58,726 nucleotides of DNA from CAZPXH01 sp964591085 (GTDB taxonomy: Bacteria > Spirochaetota > Spirochaetia > DSM-27196 > CAZPXH01): the NCBI GenBank assembly GCA_964591085.1, contig CAZPXH010000014.1, positions 1-58,726 on the forward strand, read 5' to 3'. The notes below the pieces were generated by a model. That model was not told the origin of the DNA. It worked only from the letters and a program-made list of their open reading frames with translations, and searched no databases. This document shows, in pieces, positions 1 to 8,354 of this stretch (its first letter is position 1; the number at the start of each line of letters is the position of its first letter). A program made the translations under genes and the position numbers.

Positions 1-59
1 TCCAGTATCGCCCACTATGGTCGGGCGCTGCGCGCCCTACGGGCACCGAGGGGCCGTGA

Positions 60-494
60 CTAGATCACAAGAAGATGCTGTCCAGAGGCCTGTGGCGCAG
101 CGGCGGTGTGAACGGATTCGTCAAAGGTAACCAGGCGCCCGCCTCGGGAGGCTGCCAGCGCAAGCAGGTACACGTCCGTGAGCTGTCGTGAGCCCAGGAC
201 CTTGGCGGTATCAATGACAGCATCGTCCAGAATGGATATCGCGTCCGGCCAGAACTCGTGATCAGTCCCCACGCTGAATCGCCGAAGCAAACCCGAGACG
301 GCTGGTATCGTCAGAGAGCGTCTTGGGTTGTACCCGGGGTGCGCCATCACCCGGACTACGCCGTTCTCCGTTATCGGACAGGAGGCCCACCCGGCTTGGT
401 AGTGCTCGCGCCACCATGCGTGGGCCCGCTGGTGAAAGTCGTGATCAGGATCCAGAAGCGAAATCGCGACGTTCACGTCGAGCAGGGAGCGCAT
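60..494 (-). CDS. vapC: VapC-type PIN-domain ribonuclease toxin
   Basis: The 144-residue product has the layout of a PIN-domain toxin, normally an Mg-dependent RNase that cuts tRNA, rRNA or mRNA when its antitoxin is lost. Four acidic residues sit at expected places: D6 in the first strand (LLDVNV), E43 (TENGVVRV), D107 (QLTDVYLL) and D125 (VTFDES). The start codon overlaps the stop of the upstream ribbon-helix-helix gene in a TGATG arrangement, the normal antitoxin-then-toxin order. Length is typical for VapC. Gene identity is firm at family level; the RNA target cannot be told from sequence. Confidence 0.88.
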   Translation of the reverse strand: MRSLLDVNVAISLLDPDHDFHQRAHAWWREHYQAGWASCPITENGVVRVMAHPGYNPRRSLTIPAVSGLLRRFSVGTDHEFWPDAISILDDAVIDTAKVLGSRQLTDVYLLALAASRGGRLVTFDESVHTAAAPQASGQHLLVI

Positions 495-742
495 CAGATC
501 CCTTCGGAGTCCCGAATCTTTCGGATGGTCGATTCACTGACCAGGGACCCGGTAGGAGGAAGCACGGGCACGCCGTTTCGGTCCTGATAGCCTCCCGGCG
601 GCTCCGTCACGGTGGACTCCGCACCATAGAAGCCGCGCCGTGCCAGGTCCGAGATCACCTTTCCCGCAGTTGTCCTGGTCTTTCTTGCGATCTCTTTTGC
701 GGTTTCCAGGACATCCGGGTCAATGTCCAATGTGGTTCTCAT
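494..742 (-). CDS. vapB: VapB-type ribbon-helix-helix antitoxin
   Basis: The 82-residue product begins with MRTTLDIDPDVLETAKEIA, a beta-strand followed by two helices typical of ribbon-helix-helix DNA-binding antitoxins. The C-terminal half (proline- and glycine-rich, ending SESTIRKIRDSEGI) would wrap the toxin. It precedes and overlaps the PIN toxin by one base, so the two are translationally coupled. Short inverted half-sites lie directly upstream of its start codon and suggest the usual autoregulation by the VapBC complex. The family is clear from order, size and motif; the exact subfamily is not. Confidence 0.82.
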   Translation of the reverse strand: MRTTLDIDPDVLETAKEIARKTRTTAGKVISDLARRGFYGAESTVTEPPGGYQDRNGVPVLPPTGSLVSESTIRKIRDSEGI

Positions 743-762
743 GCATCTGATGCTACCGCATC
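743..762 (-). promoter_or_regulatory. Candidate VapB operator (GCATC/GATGC half-sites)
   Basis: Immediately upstream of the vapB start are three half-sites in a row: GCATC, T, GATGC, TACC, GCATC. They form two overlapping inverted repeats at 743-753 and 749-762. Ribbon-helix-helix antitoxins bind such short paired sites, and the position touching the start codon fits autorepression. Binding is inferred, not shown. Confidence 0.45.
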
Positions 763-914
763 ACCACGCGCCGTGGAACCCTCGTTCCTGCTACTGCGTC
801 CCGGCGGACGGAAATCGGCACGTACCCTGACAAATGCTACTTGATTGCCTGGCAAGACTTCAGCATTCTCCGCGTATCAACGACTCGGAACACAGTCCCG
901 GACAAGGATGAACA

Positions 915-1517
915 ATGGAAAACTCTTTTCAAAGCGGCGATTCCACGGACCGGTACGGGTGGGTTCCGGGCAGGAACCTGACGTTATTTGGGATCGTGAC
1001 AATGATCCTCGGTGTTCTCGCCATCGGCTCGCCCCTGATCACCGGCCTTGCAGTGGCGGTCTCGGTCGGAATATTGCTCATGGGCTTCGGGATCATCCGG
1101 ATCGTTGATGCGGTGCGTACCGGCAAATGGGGCCCCGGGATCCTCGGTTCACTCCTCGGTATCCTGACGATTGTTGCCGGCATCAGCATGCTGTCCTGGC
1201 CTGCCCGTGCGGTCCTGTCCCTGACGCTCTTTCTGGCCTTCTACCTCTTTGCCCACGGAATTGCGCTTGTTGTGGCTGCCTTCCGAATGCGTCCGCTGAC
1301 CGGTTGGGGCTGGAGCCTGGTCAACGCCATCATCACGGTCCTCCTTGGAGTCATGATCTGGCGTCAGTGGCCAATCTCCGGTGCCTGGGCGCTGGGTGTG
1401 CTCCTCGGAGTTCACATCCTCAGTTCCGGTGCCACCATGCTCGCCACCGGCCTGGCCGTTCGCAAGATCGCCAAGGCTGCCGAGGGCTCTGTAAACCCCG
1501 CACCAGAGGCAACCTGA
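915..1517 (+). CDS. HdeD-like (DUF308) integral membrane protein
   Basis: A 200-residue protein made almost wholly of about six hydrophobic helices, roughly residues 22-42, 46-66, 76-96, 100-122, 130-148 and 155-176. Short basic loops and the pattern of paired helices (LTLFGIVTMILGVLAIGSPL, then GILLMGFGIIRIVDAVR) match the HdeD/DUF308 acid-resistance membrane family. The biochemical role of this family is poorly known; in enterobacteria HdeD is linked to acid tolerance. The gene stands alone on its strand, with a DUF4345-like membrane gene about 370 bases downstream. Confidence 0.75.
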   Translation: MENSFQSGDSTDRYGWVPGRNLTLFGIVTMILGVLAIGSPLITGLAVAVSVGILLMGFGIIRIVDAVRTGKWGPGILGSLLGILTIVAGISMLSWPARAVLSLTLFLAFYLFAHGIALVVAAFRMRPLTGWGWSLVNAIITVLLGVMIWRQWPISGAWALGVLLGVHILSSGATMLATGLAVRKIAKAAEGSVNPAPEAT

Positions 1518-1883
1518 GCCCCCGGGGCGTTGATCAACGCGCGGCGCCCCTGGTCGCGCTCGCGCGGTTATCTTCACCGGCTCCGTCTCCTTCGCCCACG
1601 TCGCAAGGGGGCGCGCGGGACGTCCTGTGACAGCCCCGCCAGTCTGTAACACTTAACCAGAAGAACCCATTCTCTCTGGTAAACCTCCGGCCGATTTGCT
1701 ACTGCTTTGCTTATGAATAGCGAGTGGGCTCCAACGGCAGTGAGCGTGGATGACGTTGTTCCGGCGGCTGGGGACGGCCTACGGCGTCGCTCAGCGGGAC
1801 GCCCCGCGCGGGGCATTGAGCAGGTCTCGCACTCGGATCGCCGCACCATCACCGGCCTTCTGGCAAGTCGTTAGGAGCAGAGC
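1518..1883 (+). other. Intergenic stretch with a 14-bp palindrome and a doubtful 53-codon frame
   Basis: No well-supported gene is seen. A perfect palindrome GCGTTGATCAACGC lies at 1527-1540, nested in a longer GGGGCG...CGCCCC inverted repeat (1524-1550) just after the preceding stop codon; there is no T-run, so it may be a protein site or a weak terminator. An open frame at 1713-1874 (53 codons, ATG start, ending DRRTITGLLASR) finishes ten bases before the next gene. I cannot match it to a family and treat it as uncertain. Confidence 0.3.
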
Positions 1884-2288
1884 ATGCAGAAATCAATTGT
1901 CCGAATTGTGGTCACCGTCCTTGTCGCGTTGCCAGCGGTGATCTTTCTGTTTAACGGATTCAACTGGCTTGTCGCACCGGAAGCTGCTGCGGAGCAGTTG
2001 TTGATGCCGGTGTTGCGAGGCGCCGGACTCGGTTCGCAGATCAGCGACATCGGCGGAATGTTCATGGCACTCGGCATCACGGTGTTCACGGCGCTGATCA
2101 CGCGGCGCTTTGTGTTGCTCTTGCCGGTTTCAATCACCCTCGGGTGCATTGCGGTGTACCGGCTGTTGGCCTTTGCCATCTATACCGCGCCCTTTGCGCC
2201 CGCCACCCTGGTGTTTGAGGTGGTGATGTGTGCCTGGCTTGCCGTTGCCTCAGGCCGGCTGTCCGAGAAGGTGTTCCAGGATGAATAA
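1884..2288 (+). CDS. Small membrane protein, DUF4345-like
   Basis: This 134-residue protein has four predicted membrane helices (about residues 8-27, 55-72, 78-96 and 102-124), with a conserved-looking loop RGAGLGSQISDIGGMFMALG between the first two. That layout resembles the DUF4345 family, whose function is unknown. The start follows a GGAG Shine-Dalgarno. The gene ends inside the first codons of the sulfatase gene (8-base overlap), so the two are probably co-transcribed and translationally coupled. Any link to sulfatase function is inference. Confidence 0.65.
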   Translation: MQKSIVRIVVTVLVALPAVIFLFNGFNWLVAPEAAAEQLLMPVLRGAGLGSQISDIGGMFMALGITVFTALITRRFVLLLPVSITLGCIAVYRLLAFAIYTAPFAPATLVFEVVMCAWLAVASGRLSEKVFQDE

Positions 2289-4092
2289 CGGCACACGGAA
2301 CTCACTGCTCTTTGCGGCGGGCTCGCTGGCACTTGGCGGCTCGCTTGCCGCCCAGACCGCACCGTCGGACGTGGAGATCCTGGCAGAGCTGCAACGGCCG
2401 CAGCGCCCCAACATCGTGTTTCTCCTTGCCGATGACGTAGGGTTTTCCGACCTCGGTGCCTACGGGAGCGAGATCGCCACTCCCAACCTGGATCGCCTCG
2501 CGGCCAGCGGGGTTGCGTTCTCCAACTTCCACACCGCGCCGAGCTGTGCACCGTCGCGCGCAATGCTCCTCACCGGCGTCAACAGCCACCTGGCTGGCGT
2601 TCCCAACATCCCGGAGGCCCTCCCCGCAGAGCAGCGGGGCGAAGAGAACTACGACGGAGTTATCAATCTCCGTGTTGCTACCGTTGCTTCCCGGCTGAAC
2701 GAGGCCGGATATCACACCTACATGACCGGAAAGTGGCACCTTGGCACCGATCCGGCACAGCTGCCATACAACCGTGGCTTTGACCAGACGCTCTCCATGG
2801 GTGATACCGGTGCGGACAACTACCTCCAGCGTACCTATCTGCCAATCTACGACCGGCCGTTCTGGACCCGAAACGGGGTGGAGACGGACCTGGAGGAGCC
2901 CTTCTACACATCAGAGCTCTTTGTGGATGAGATGATTGAGTTCATTGATAGCAACCTTGGCGATGGCCAGCCCTTCTTCTCCTACGTGTCCTTCATGGCG
3001 GTTCACGTTCCGGTGCAGGCCCCACGCGAGTTCACCGAGCTCTACCAGGACACCTACACCGGGGGCTGGGAAGAAGTGCGAGCTTCTCGCCACCAGGGCG
3101 CAATTGATGCCGGCGCAGTTCCCGAAGGAACGCAACGTCTGACCCATGACTTCATCGAGGATTGGGACAGTCTCAGTCCCGGGGAACAGGAGTTTGCGGC
3201 ACGCCGGATGGCGGTCTACGCCGGGATGCTTACCGCAATGGACCACCACATCGGGCGCCTCATTGCGTACCTGGAAGAGGTGGGCGAGCTGGACAACACA
3301 GTGTTCATCTTCACATCGGACAACGGACCGGAGTCCCTGTTTGTGCCAGATCGAGTCTTTGAGCAGCAGGGTTACAGCGTGGAGATAGACACCCTGGGAG
3401 AAATCGGGAGTGCAACCTTCATCGGTCCGGACTTTGCGAACGCCGCAGCGTCTCCCTTGAGCTACTACAAGTGGTACACCGGCGAAGGCGGTCTGCGGGT
3501 CCCGTTCATTGTGAGTGGACCAGGAGTTGCTGCGCGAGACGTCTTCACAGTCGCTTCCGCCCACGCCATTGATGTCACGCCAACCATTCTTGCCCTTGCC
3601 GGCGTGGACAGCGGGGGTGACCGCTTTGGCGGCCGTCCGGTTGAGCCCATCACCGGAAGAGATCTGGGTCCTATCCTTCGGGGAACTGCTGAGCAGGTGT
3701 ACGGACCCGAGGACTACGTTGGGTATGAGATTGCGGGGAACGCTGCGCTGTTCAACCAGCAGTACAAGATCGTGCTGAATAGAGGACCTCTCGGGGACAG
3801 CCAGTGGGCGATGTTTGACATCATCAACGATCCCGGTGAGACCCAGGACCTCAGCGCTGAGAACCCGGCGCAGTTCCAGCGCATGTTGAATTCCTACCAG
3901 CGCTACGCCAGAGAGAATGGAGTTCTGCCGGTGCCGCAGAACTACACGCAGCACGGCGAAATCAATCTCCAGAACATCCGGGGTGCCCTCGGCGAGTCCT
4001 TCCTGGCTGTGCTGCTTACCCTCATCGCGGTCGGCGGGATAACCCTGCTCGCCGTCCAGCGGAAGCGGCCGGCACGGCATGACTGCTCCTGA
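2281..4092 (+). CDS. Secreted arylsulfatase, C-terminal membrane anchor
   Basis: A 603-residue sulfatase of the formylglycine-dependent alkaline-phosphatase superfamily that hydrolyses sulfate esters. The start at 2281 was chosen because it gives a clean signal peptide (LLFAAGSLALGGSLAAQTA) and overlaps the previous gene by 8 bases; a longer frame from 2230 would destroy this. The signature CAPSRAMLLTG places the Cys to be converted to formylglycine at about residue 89. Metal ligands are seen in LLADDVGFSDLG (D51, D52) and TSDNGPES, and the TGKWHLG motif is present. A hydrophobic segment near the end (LLTLIAVGGITLLAVQ) followed by basic residues looks like a membrane anchor. No sulfatase-maturing enzyme lies in the window. 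Substrate unknown. Confidence 0.93.
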   Translation: MNNGTRNSLLFAAGSLALGGSLAAQTAPSDVEILAELQRPQRPNIVFLLADDVGFSDLGAYGSEIATPNLDRLAASGVAFSNFHTAPSCAPSRAMLLTGVNSHLAGVPNIPEALPAEQRGEENYDGVINLRVATVASRLNEAGYHTYMTGKWHLGTDPAQLPYNRGFDQTLSMGDTGADNYLQRTYLPIYDRPFWTRNGVETDLEEPFYTSELFVDEMIEFIDSNLGDGQPFFSYVSFMAVHVPVQAPREFTELYQDTYTGGWEEVRASRHQGAIDAGAVPEGTQRLTHDFIEDWDSLSPGEQEFAARRMAVYAGMLTAMDHHIGRLIAYLEEVGELDNTVFIFTSDNGPESLFVPDRVFEQQGYSVEIDTLGEIGSATFIGPDFANAAASPLSYYKWYTGEGGLRVPFIVSGPGVAARDVFTVASAHAIDVTPTILALAGVDSGGDRFGGRPVEPITGRDLGPILRGTAEQVYGPEDYVGYEIAGNAALFNQQYKIVLNRGPLGDSQWAMFDIINDPGETQDLSAENPAQFQRMLNSYQRYARENGVLPVPQNYTQHGEINLQNIRGALGESFLAVLLTLIAVGGITLLAVQRKRPARHDCS

Positions 4093-4327
4093 CCGAACCT
4101 TGCGGTGTAGCTATCGCGCCCGGCTCTCCAGGCCGCGCCAGTTCTGATCCGTTGCCTGGATGTTGGCGCGGAGGTCCCGCAAAAATCGGTGGCAAAGAAA
4201 TCCCGGTTTTCCCGGCTCACAAAGCGCCAGGGCGCCCCGCTCCATGGCGGACACCGTCAAGCGTGGTACGCCCCGGCGAGGCGCTGTTCTGTCTGTGCTG
4301 TTGCTTTGGTCTGGAAGTTCCGGTCTC

Positions 4328-4355
4328 GCCGGGCGGGAGCATGGCCACGCCCGGC
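4328..4355 (-). terminator. GC-rich hairpin downstream of lipoprotein gene
   Basis: An 8-bp stem, GCCGGGCG paired with CGCCCGGC around a 12-base loop, lies 20 bases beyond the lipoprotein stop codon. No T-run follows, so it may only slow polymerase or stabilise the 3' end. Confidence 0.3.
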
Positions 4356-4374
4356 TGAGCCGGTTGAGATTGTC

Positions 4375-5394
4375 CTACTCGAACCTGACGGAACTTGCAG
4401 ACAGCTCATAGGCGTCTGCGGATACATCAGTAGACTGCGTGAACGTGGAGTCGGCAAAGACTCCGGGTGACACCTCAATCACCTCGGTGCCGCTGGTGTC
4501 AAACGTGAAGGTCTGATTTGGCACGGCCATGGTTACGGTCCCGAGTTCCGCGTTGAAAGTCGGATCCGGGAACTCCGAGACCTCGATGTCATACCACTCG
4601 CCGGTGTCCGAATCCCACTGCTCGGCACTCACAATGGTCAGGTTGCTGCCGCCTTCGTGTGTCCCGGAGATCCGCTGGGTGAAGGCGATCAACGCATCGT
4701 CGATTCCCGGGTCGTTGTCATCCCCAAGCACAAAGGCGTCAACCGTGAAGCTGAAGCTGTCAGCAGTAAAGCTGAGAGTGAACGGCTCATCGGTGTAGCT
4801 GAAGGTTCCGGAGCCGGTATAGGGGAAGGTTCCGTCTCCATCAACATCGCTGGTGCCGGAGTAGGTGTATGTCCCCGTGACGCTCACGGTTCCCCGGTAG
4901 GTTCCGGTCACCACATCCTGATCAGTTCCCTGGCCGCCCCCGATACCGCCGGTGACCGTTTCTGCGCCGGTAGTGGCGCGCACTTCACCGATCACCTGGT
5001 CGTTTGCATTGACTGCACCCTCAATCACAAGCGTGTAGGTGCTGGCGGGGTCGCCCTCTGAGAGCGAGAGCTCAACGTCCTCAATGGTCATGGTGAACGA
5101 GGTGTCCAGGTTCTGCCAGATTGCCGTAGAGGCGGGATTGAGTGTGGTTCCTTCCCCGTCAATCACAACAACTGACGCCGCAAAGGACCCGTCCGCTTCC
5201 GGCAGGACGAACTGCCCGGCAACCGTTGTGCCACCAACCGTCCCTGCAAACGAGACCTGCGTGACGGGGTCATCCTCTAGACCCAGCAAGTCATTGACCA
5301 GCTCGCATCCGGCGAAGGCTACCAGCAGCACCGCACCCACGGTGATGCCAGCGAACCTACGCGCCGAAAACCTCTGATTTCCGCTTCTAGTCAT
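4375..5394 (-). CDS. Lipoprotein of unknown function, beta-rich
   Basis: The start at 5394 has a strong GGAGGA site four bases upstream and gives a signal peptide ending in the lipobox VAFAGC, so the mature protein is a lipoprotein of about 310 residues made by Lgt (encoded at 26.8 kb). The rest is acidic and rich in Thr, Ser, Gly and Asp, with alternating strands such as TGTYRGTVSVTGTYTYSG and no recognisable catalytic motif; it may be an all-beta surface protein. The N-terminal part and its RBS-start context (GGAGGAC, TGG, ATG) closely resemble those of the FG-GAP lipoprotein at 44.2 kb. Function not assigned. Confidence 0.7.
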   Translation of the reverse strand: MTRSGNQRFSARRFAGITVGAVLLVAFAGCELVNDLLGLEDDPVTQVSFAGTVGGTTVAGQFVLPEADGSFAASVVVIDGEGTTLNPASTAIWQNLDTSFTMTIEDVELSLSEGDPASTYTLVIEGAVNANDQVIGEVRATTGAETVTGGIGGGQGTDQDVVTGTYRGTVSVTGTYTYSGTSDVDGDGTFPYTGSGTFSYTDEPFTLSFTADSFSFTVDAFVLGDDNDPGIDDALIAFTQRISGTHEGGSNLTIVSAEQWDSDTGEWYDIEVSEFPDPTFNAELGTVTMAVPNQTFTFDTSGTEVIEVSPGVFADSTFTQSTDVSADAYELSASSVRFE

Positions 5395-5459
5395 CCAGTC
5401 CTCCAGTTGATAGAAACCCGGCACTGGCGCGCCTGGATTTCCCGTGCAAAATTGTCAGG

Positions 5460-5488
5460 ATTGTACCCCTGAATGGCAAATCCGGCAA
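5460..5488 (-). promoter_or_regulatory. Sigma70-like promoter for the lipoprotein gene
   Basis: On the minus strand, TTGCCG (5488-5483) and TACAAT (5465-5460) are separated by 17 bases and lie about 65 bases upstream of the lipoprotein start. The same pair of hexamers, with a 16-base spacer, occurs at 8257-8284. Confidence 0.5.
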
Positions 5489-5542
5489 ATCCTGCCACAA
5501 GGTTGCTACCTGCGCCCACGGGATAGCGAGGTGACGGACTTC

Positions 5543-6286
5543 TCAGTCCAGATCCCGGACATGGAGGACCGCGCCATTCTCCCGCTCGGCGAAGAGGTGG
5601 CGGACCAGCTTCTGCGCGACCACATCTGCATCCTGCACGTGGCCCTCTGCTGCGGCTGTGCGGAACATCTCGCTGTCCGGGAGGGCCGCGCTGTCCTGCG
5701 CGCGGATGGCCTCCTGCATTCCGGTCTCTACCATCCCCGGTGACACGGCAAGGACTTGAATCGGATTCGACTGCGCCGCCTGGTCGAGCGCCATCACACG
5801 GGTGAACATGTCCACGCTCGCCTTGGTTGCGCAGTACAGGGCCATGCCCGCCATCGCGCGCTGACCAAGGCCGGAGGTGATGTTTACCACGAAGCGCTCG
5901 CCCTCCGAGCCCTGATAGGCGGCGGCGAAGCAGTCACTCAGCGCAAACAGCGCGCCGCTGTTGAGGGAGACTACCTCCGCAACTGATGAACCCAATCCAC
6001 CGACCGGACCGATTGTCCCCAGGGTACCCGCGTTGTTAATCAGGCAGAGCCGGGTGGCCGGAAGCGGATGGGGGAAGATCTCCTGTGCACGAGCCTGAAT
6101 GGCGGCGCTATCCGAGAGGTCAATGGCAACGTGGCGATACTCGGCTCCAGCCGCCGCGAGCTTCTGCGCCAGCTCCGGGTCCTCTGTCCGCGATAGGCCG
6201 ATGATCTCCCGGTCCGGCTCGGCAAGCGCGCGCGCCAGCGCCGCCCCGATTCCGCGTGAGATACCAGTGATCCAGTAGCGTTCCAT
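5543..6286 (-). CDS. Short-chain dehydrogenase/reductase
   Basis: A 247-residue classical SDR. It shows the cofactor glycine motif TGISRGIG near residue 6, the NNAG motif (LINNAGTLG), the catalytic serine in ITSGLG and the YCATK active-site Tyr-Lys pair. The start at 6286 puts the glycine motif at the usual distance from the N-terminus; an upstream extension has no SDR character. The basic residue after the motif and the sequence IIGLSR suggest NADP preference. It resembles benzil/sepiapterin-type reductases, but the substrate is not certain. It lies 141 bases downstream of the split transketolase genes on the same strand and may belong to that operon. Confidence 0.85.
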   Translation of the reverse strand: MERYWITGISRGIGAALARALAEPDREIIGLSRTEDPELAQKLAAAGAEYRHVAIDLSDSAAIQARAQEIFPHPLPATRLCLINNAGTLGTIGPVGGLGSSVAEVVSLNSGALFALSDCFAAAYQGSEGERFVVNITSGLGQRAMAGMALYCATKASVDMFTRVMALDQAAQSNPIQVLAVSPGMVETGMQEAIRAQDSAALPDSEMFRTAAAEGHVQDADVVAQKLVRHLFAERENGAVLHVRDLD

Positions 6287-6427
6287 GCACCGGAGCGTAG
6301 CACGGCGGCCGAGGCTCAGGACTGGAGAACCTCGGTGGATATCGGTGCCCTGGAGGTCCACTAACCGGCAGCAATAGCTCTCGCCGCCACCCCCGCCACA
6401 TCTGCCGCACGTCCCGAACGGGCGGCT

Positions 6428-7405
6428 CTATGCCTTCCTCTGCACCACGCGGCGCGCCGCGTCCGCAATGTGGTCCGCGGAGATTCCGTACTTGTCAATC
6501 AGCTTCTGGTAGGCGCCGCTTTCGGCAAAGGTGTCCTTGAGTCCAAGGGACTCAAAGGGCACGGGTGAGCTGGTGAGCAGGGCGTGGGCAATCTCGTATC
6601 CCATGCCGTTCTTCTGCTGATGATTCTCCGCAACTACCACCGCGCCGGTCTTTTTCGCAGATCCCAGAACCGTTTCCCGGTCCCAGGGTTTGATGGAGTA
6701 GAGGTCAATCACCTCGGCGTCAATGCCGGAACCCGCAAGGTCTTCCGCGGCAATCAGTGCCTGAAAGAGAATGTCTCCGTAACTGATCAGCGTGACGTCC
6801 CTGCCGGGGCGTACCACGTGGCTTCCACCCAGGCGGAACTCTGTTCCCGCCGGATACAGGTCAAACAACGGATCTCGCATCAGCCGGGTGAAGACCGGTC
6901 CTTGAGTGTCCAGCGCGATTGCCGTTGCAGCCTCCGCGGCCAGCGGGTCCGACGGAACCAACACCTTCATGTTGGGAATCTGGGACATGCAGGAAATGTC
7001 CTCGGTTGCCTGATGCGTCACCCCGTCGACAGCCGCCGTGATCCCTCCGTGAGACGACAGGAACTTCACGTCAAGTTTCGGGTAGCAGATGAAACTGCGG
7101 ATTGCCTCCAGGGCCCGCATGGTCATGAACACACCGTAGGTGGAGCACACCACCTGCCGTCCGCTCGCTGCGATGCCGGCGGCCGTCGCCACCATGCCGA
7201 GCTCGGCAATGCCCAGGTTGAAGTAGCGATCCGGGAATTCCGTGCCAAAGAGGTGGGTGTAGGTTGACTGGCCGATGTCGGCTTCCAGCACCCAGAACTC
7301 GGATTTCTGATGGCCAAGGGCTACCAGGCTGTCTGAGAACGCCCGCCGGGTTGGGCGCTTGGTCTTCTGCAGCTCGCTTGCGAGGGCGACGCTCACCGTG
7401 CTCAT
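6428..7405 (-). CDS. Transketolase, C-terminal subunit
   Basis: The 325-residue product matches the second half of transketolase: the pyrimidine-binding domain (residues about 15-180, with FNLGIAELGMVATAAGIAASG carrying the conserved Glu that activates thiamine diphosphate) and the C-terminal domain (PGRDVTLISYGDILFQALIA onward). It lacks the TPP/Mg domain, which is supplied by the gene just upstream; the two overlap by four bases (ATGA). Split two-gene transketolases are known in many bacteria and archaea, often for specialised sugar metabolism. The neighbouring dehydrogenase and FCD regulator point to a dedicated catabolic route rather than the housekeeping pentose phosphate pathway. Confidence 0.92.
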   Translation of the reverse strand: MSTVSVALASELQKTKRPTRRAFSDSLVALGHQKSEFWVLEADIGQSTYTHLFGTEFPDRYFNLGIAELGMVATAAGIAASGRQVVCSTYGVFMTMRALEAIRSFICYPKLDVKFLSSHGGITAAVDGVTHQATEDISCMSQIPNMKVLVPSDPLAAEAATAIALDTQGPVFTRLMRDPLFDLYPAGTEFRLGGSHVVRPGRDVTLISYGDILFQALIAAEDLAGSGIDAEVIDLYSIKPWDRETVLGSAKKTGAVVVAENHQQKNGMGYEIAHALLTSSPVPFESLGLKDTFAESGAYQKLIDKYGISADHIADAARRVVQRKA

Positions 7406-8229
7406 CGTACTTCTCCCATCAGCTCCGCGCGGGCAGCAAGGTACTGCTCTTCCGTTGGCGGCTTGCCATGCCAGTAGTAGTCGTTCTCCATGAAGCTCAC
7501 GCCGTGGCCCTTGTCTGTATCGCAGATCACGCAGACCGGGCCGCTGCGGTCATCCCGCGCAGCTTCCAGCGCTGTGAGTACCGCCTCCGGGTCGTGGCCG
7601 TTTATTCGCATCGTGGTCCAACCGAAGGCGCGGAACTTGTCGTCAATGGGCTCCATCGGCATGATTTCGTCTGAAACACCGTCGTTTTGCACCGTGTTTC
7701 GGTCCACAATCGCCACAAAATTCCCCAGGCGGTACTTGTTCGCGGTCCCCGCGGCCTCCCAGATGATGCCCTCGTTCAGCTCGCCATCCCCCACCAGGGT
7801 GTAAACGTTCCAATCCCGGCCGTTCTGCCAGCCTTCCAGGGCCATTCCCGTGGCAATCGCCATTCCCATCCCCAGCGAGCCGGTGGTCATGTCAATTCCC
7901 GGAGTCTTGATCACCGGATGCCCCTGCAGGATGCTTCCAAACTGACGGAGGGTCTTGAGTTCAGAGATCGGGAAATAGCCGCGCAGTGCGAGTGTTGCAT
8001 AGAGGCCTGGGCAGGCGTGACCCTTGCTCAGGACAAAGCGATCACGCTCGGGCCACTTTGGCTCTTCCGGCTTGATCCGGAGGATGCGGAAGTACAAGGC
8101 GGCGAGGATCTCTGCCTCAGAGAACGATCCGCCGATATGGCCACTCTGCACCGCGTACACCATGTCCAGTACCTGAAGGCGAATTTCCTGCGCCCTTGCT
8201 GCGACATCCGCGGCCACTCCTGTCTGCAT
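7402..8229 (-). CDS. Transketolase, N-terminal (TPP-binding) subunit
   Basis: A 275-residue partner to the gene above, holding the thiamine diphosphate domain. The TPP motif GDGELNEGIIWEAAGTANK with downstream N (IVDRN) is clear, as are GHIGGSFSEAEILAALY and LSKGHACPGLYATLALRG, conserved in transketolase N-halves. The start at 8229 follows a GGGGAG site; the frame upstream is not conserved-looking. Together the two subunits would move two-carbon ketol groups between sugar phosphates or from hydroxypyruvate. The operon is divergent from the D-2-hydroxyacid dehydrogenase gene and shares its palindromic control region. Confidence 0.93.
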   Translation of the reverse strand: MQTGVAADVAARAQEIRLQVLDMVYAVQSGHIGGSFSEAEILAALYFRILRIKPEEPKWPERDRFVLSKGHACPGLYATLALRGYFPISELKTLRQFGSILQGHPVIKTPGIDMTTGSLGMGMAIATGMALEGWQNGRDWNVYTLVGDGELNEGIIWEAAGTANKYRLGNFVAIVDRNTVQNDGVSDEIMPMEPIDDKFRAFGWTTMRINGHDPEAVLTALEAARDDRSGPVCVICDTDKGHGVSFMENDYYWHGKPPTEEQYLAARAELMGEVR

Positions 8230-8256
8230 TCCCGACTCCCCGGAAGATGAAATCCC

Positions 8257-8284
8257 TTGCCGTCTACCAAGTTTTGTATACAAT
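8257..8284 (+). promoter_or_regulatory. Promoter with overlapping GntR/FCD operator TTGTATACAA
   Basis: A promoter-like pair, TTGCCG (8257-8262) and TACAAT (8279-8284) with 16 bases between, faces the dehydrogenase gene. A perfect 10-bp palindrome, TTGTATACAA (8274-8283), lies across the -10 box, midway between the divergent transketolase and dehydrogenase genes. FCD-type GntR regulators commonly bind palindromes of this kind (core GT...AC), and one is encoded 1.1 kb downstream. Repression of both operons by that regulator is inferred. Confidence 0.62.
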
Positions 8285-8354
8285 ACTCATAGCACGGAAG
8301 GTACTGGTGGTCAACTCCGATTTTCCGGCTACGTTAGTCCACAGGAGCTGCACA

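Noticed and set aside
2911..4080. 389-codon minus-strand open frame
   Set aside because: Antisense shadow of the sulfatase; composition and lack of motifs fit codon-bias artefact.
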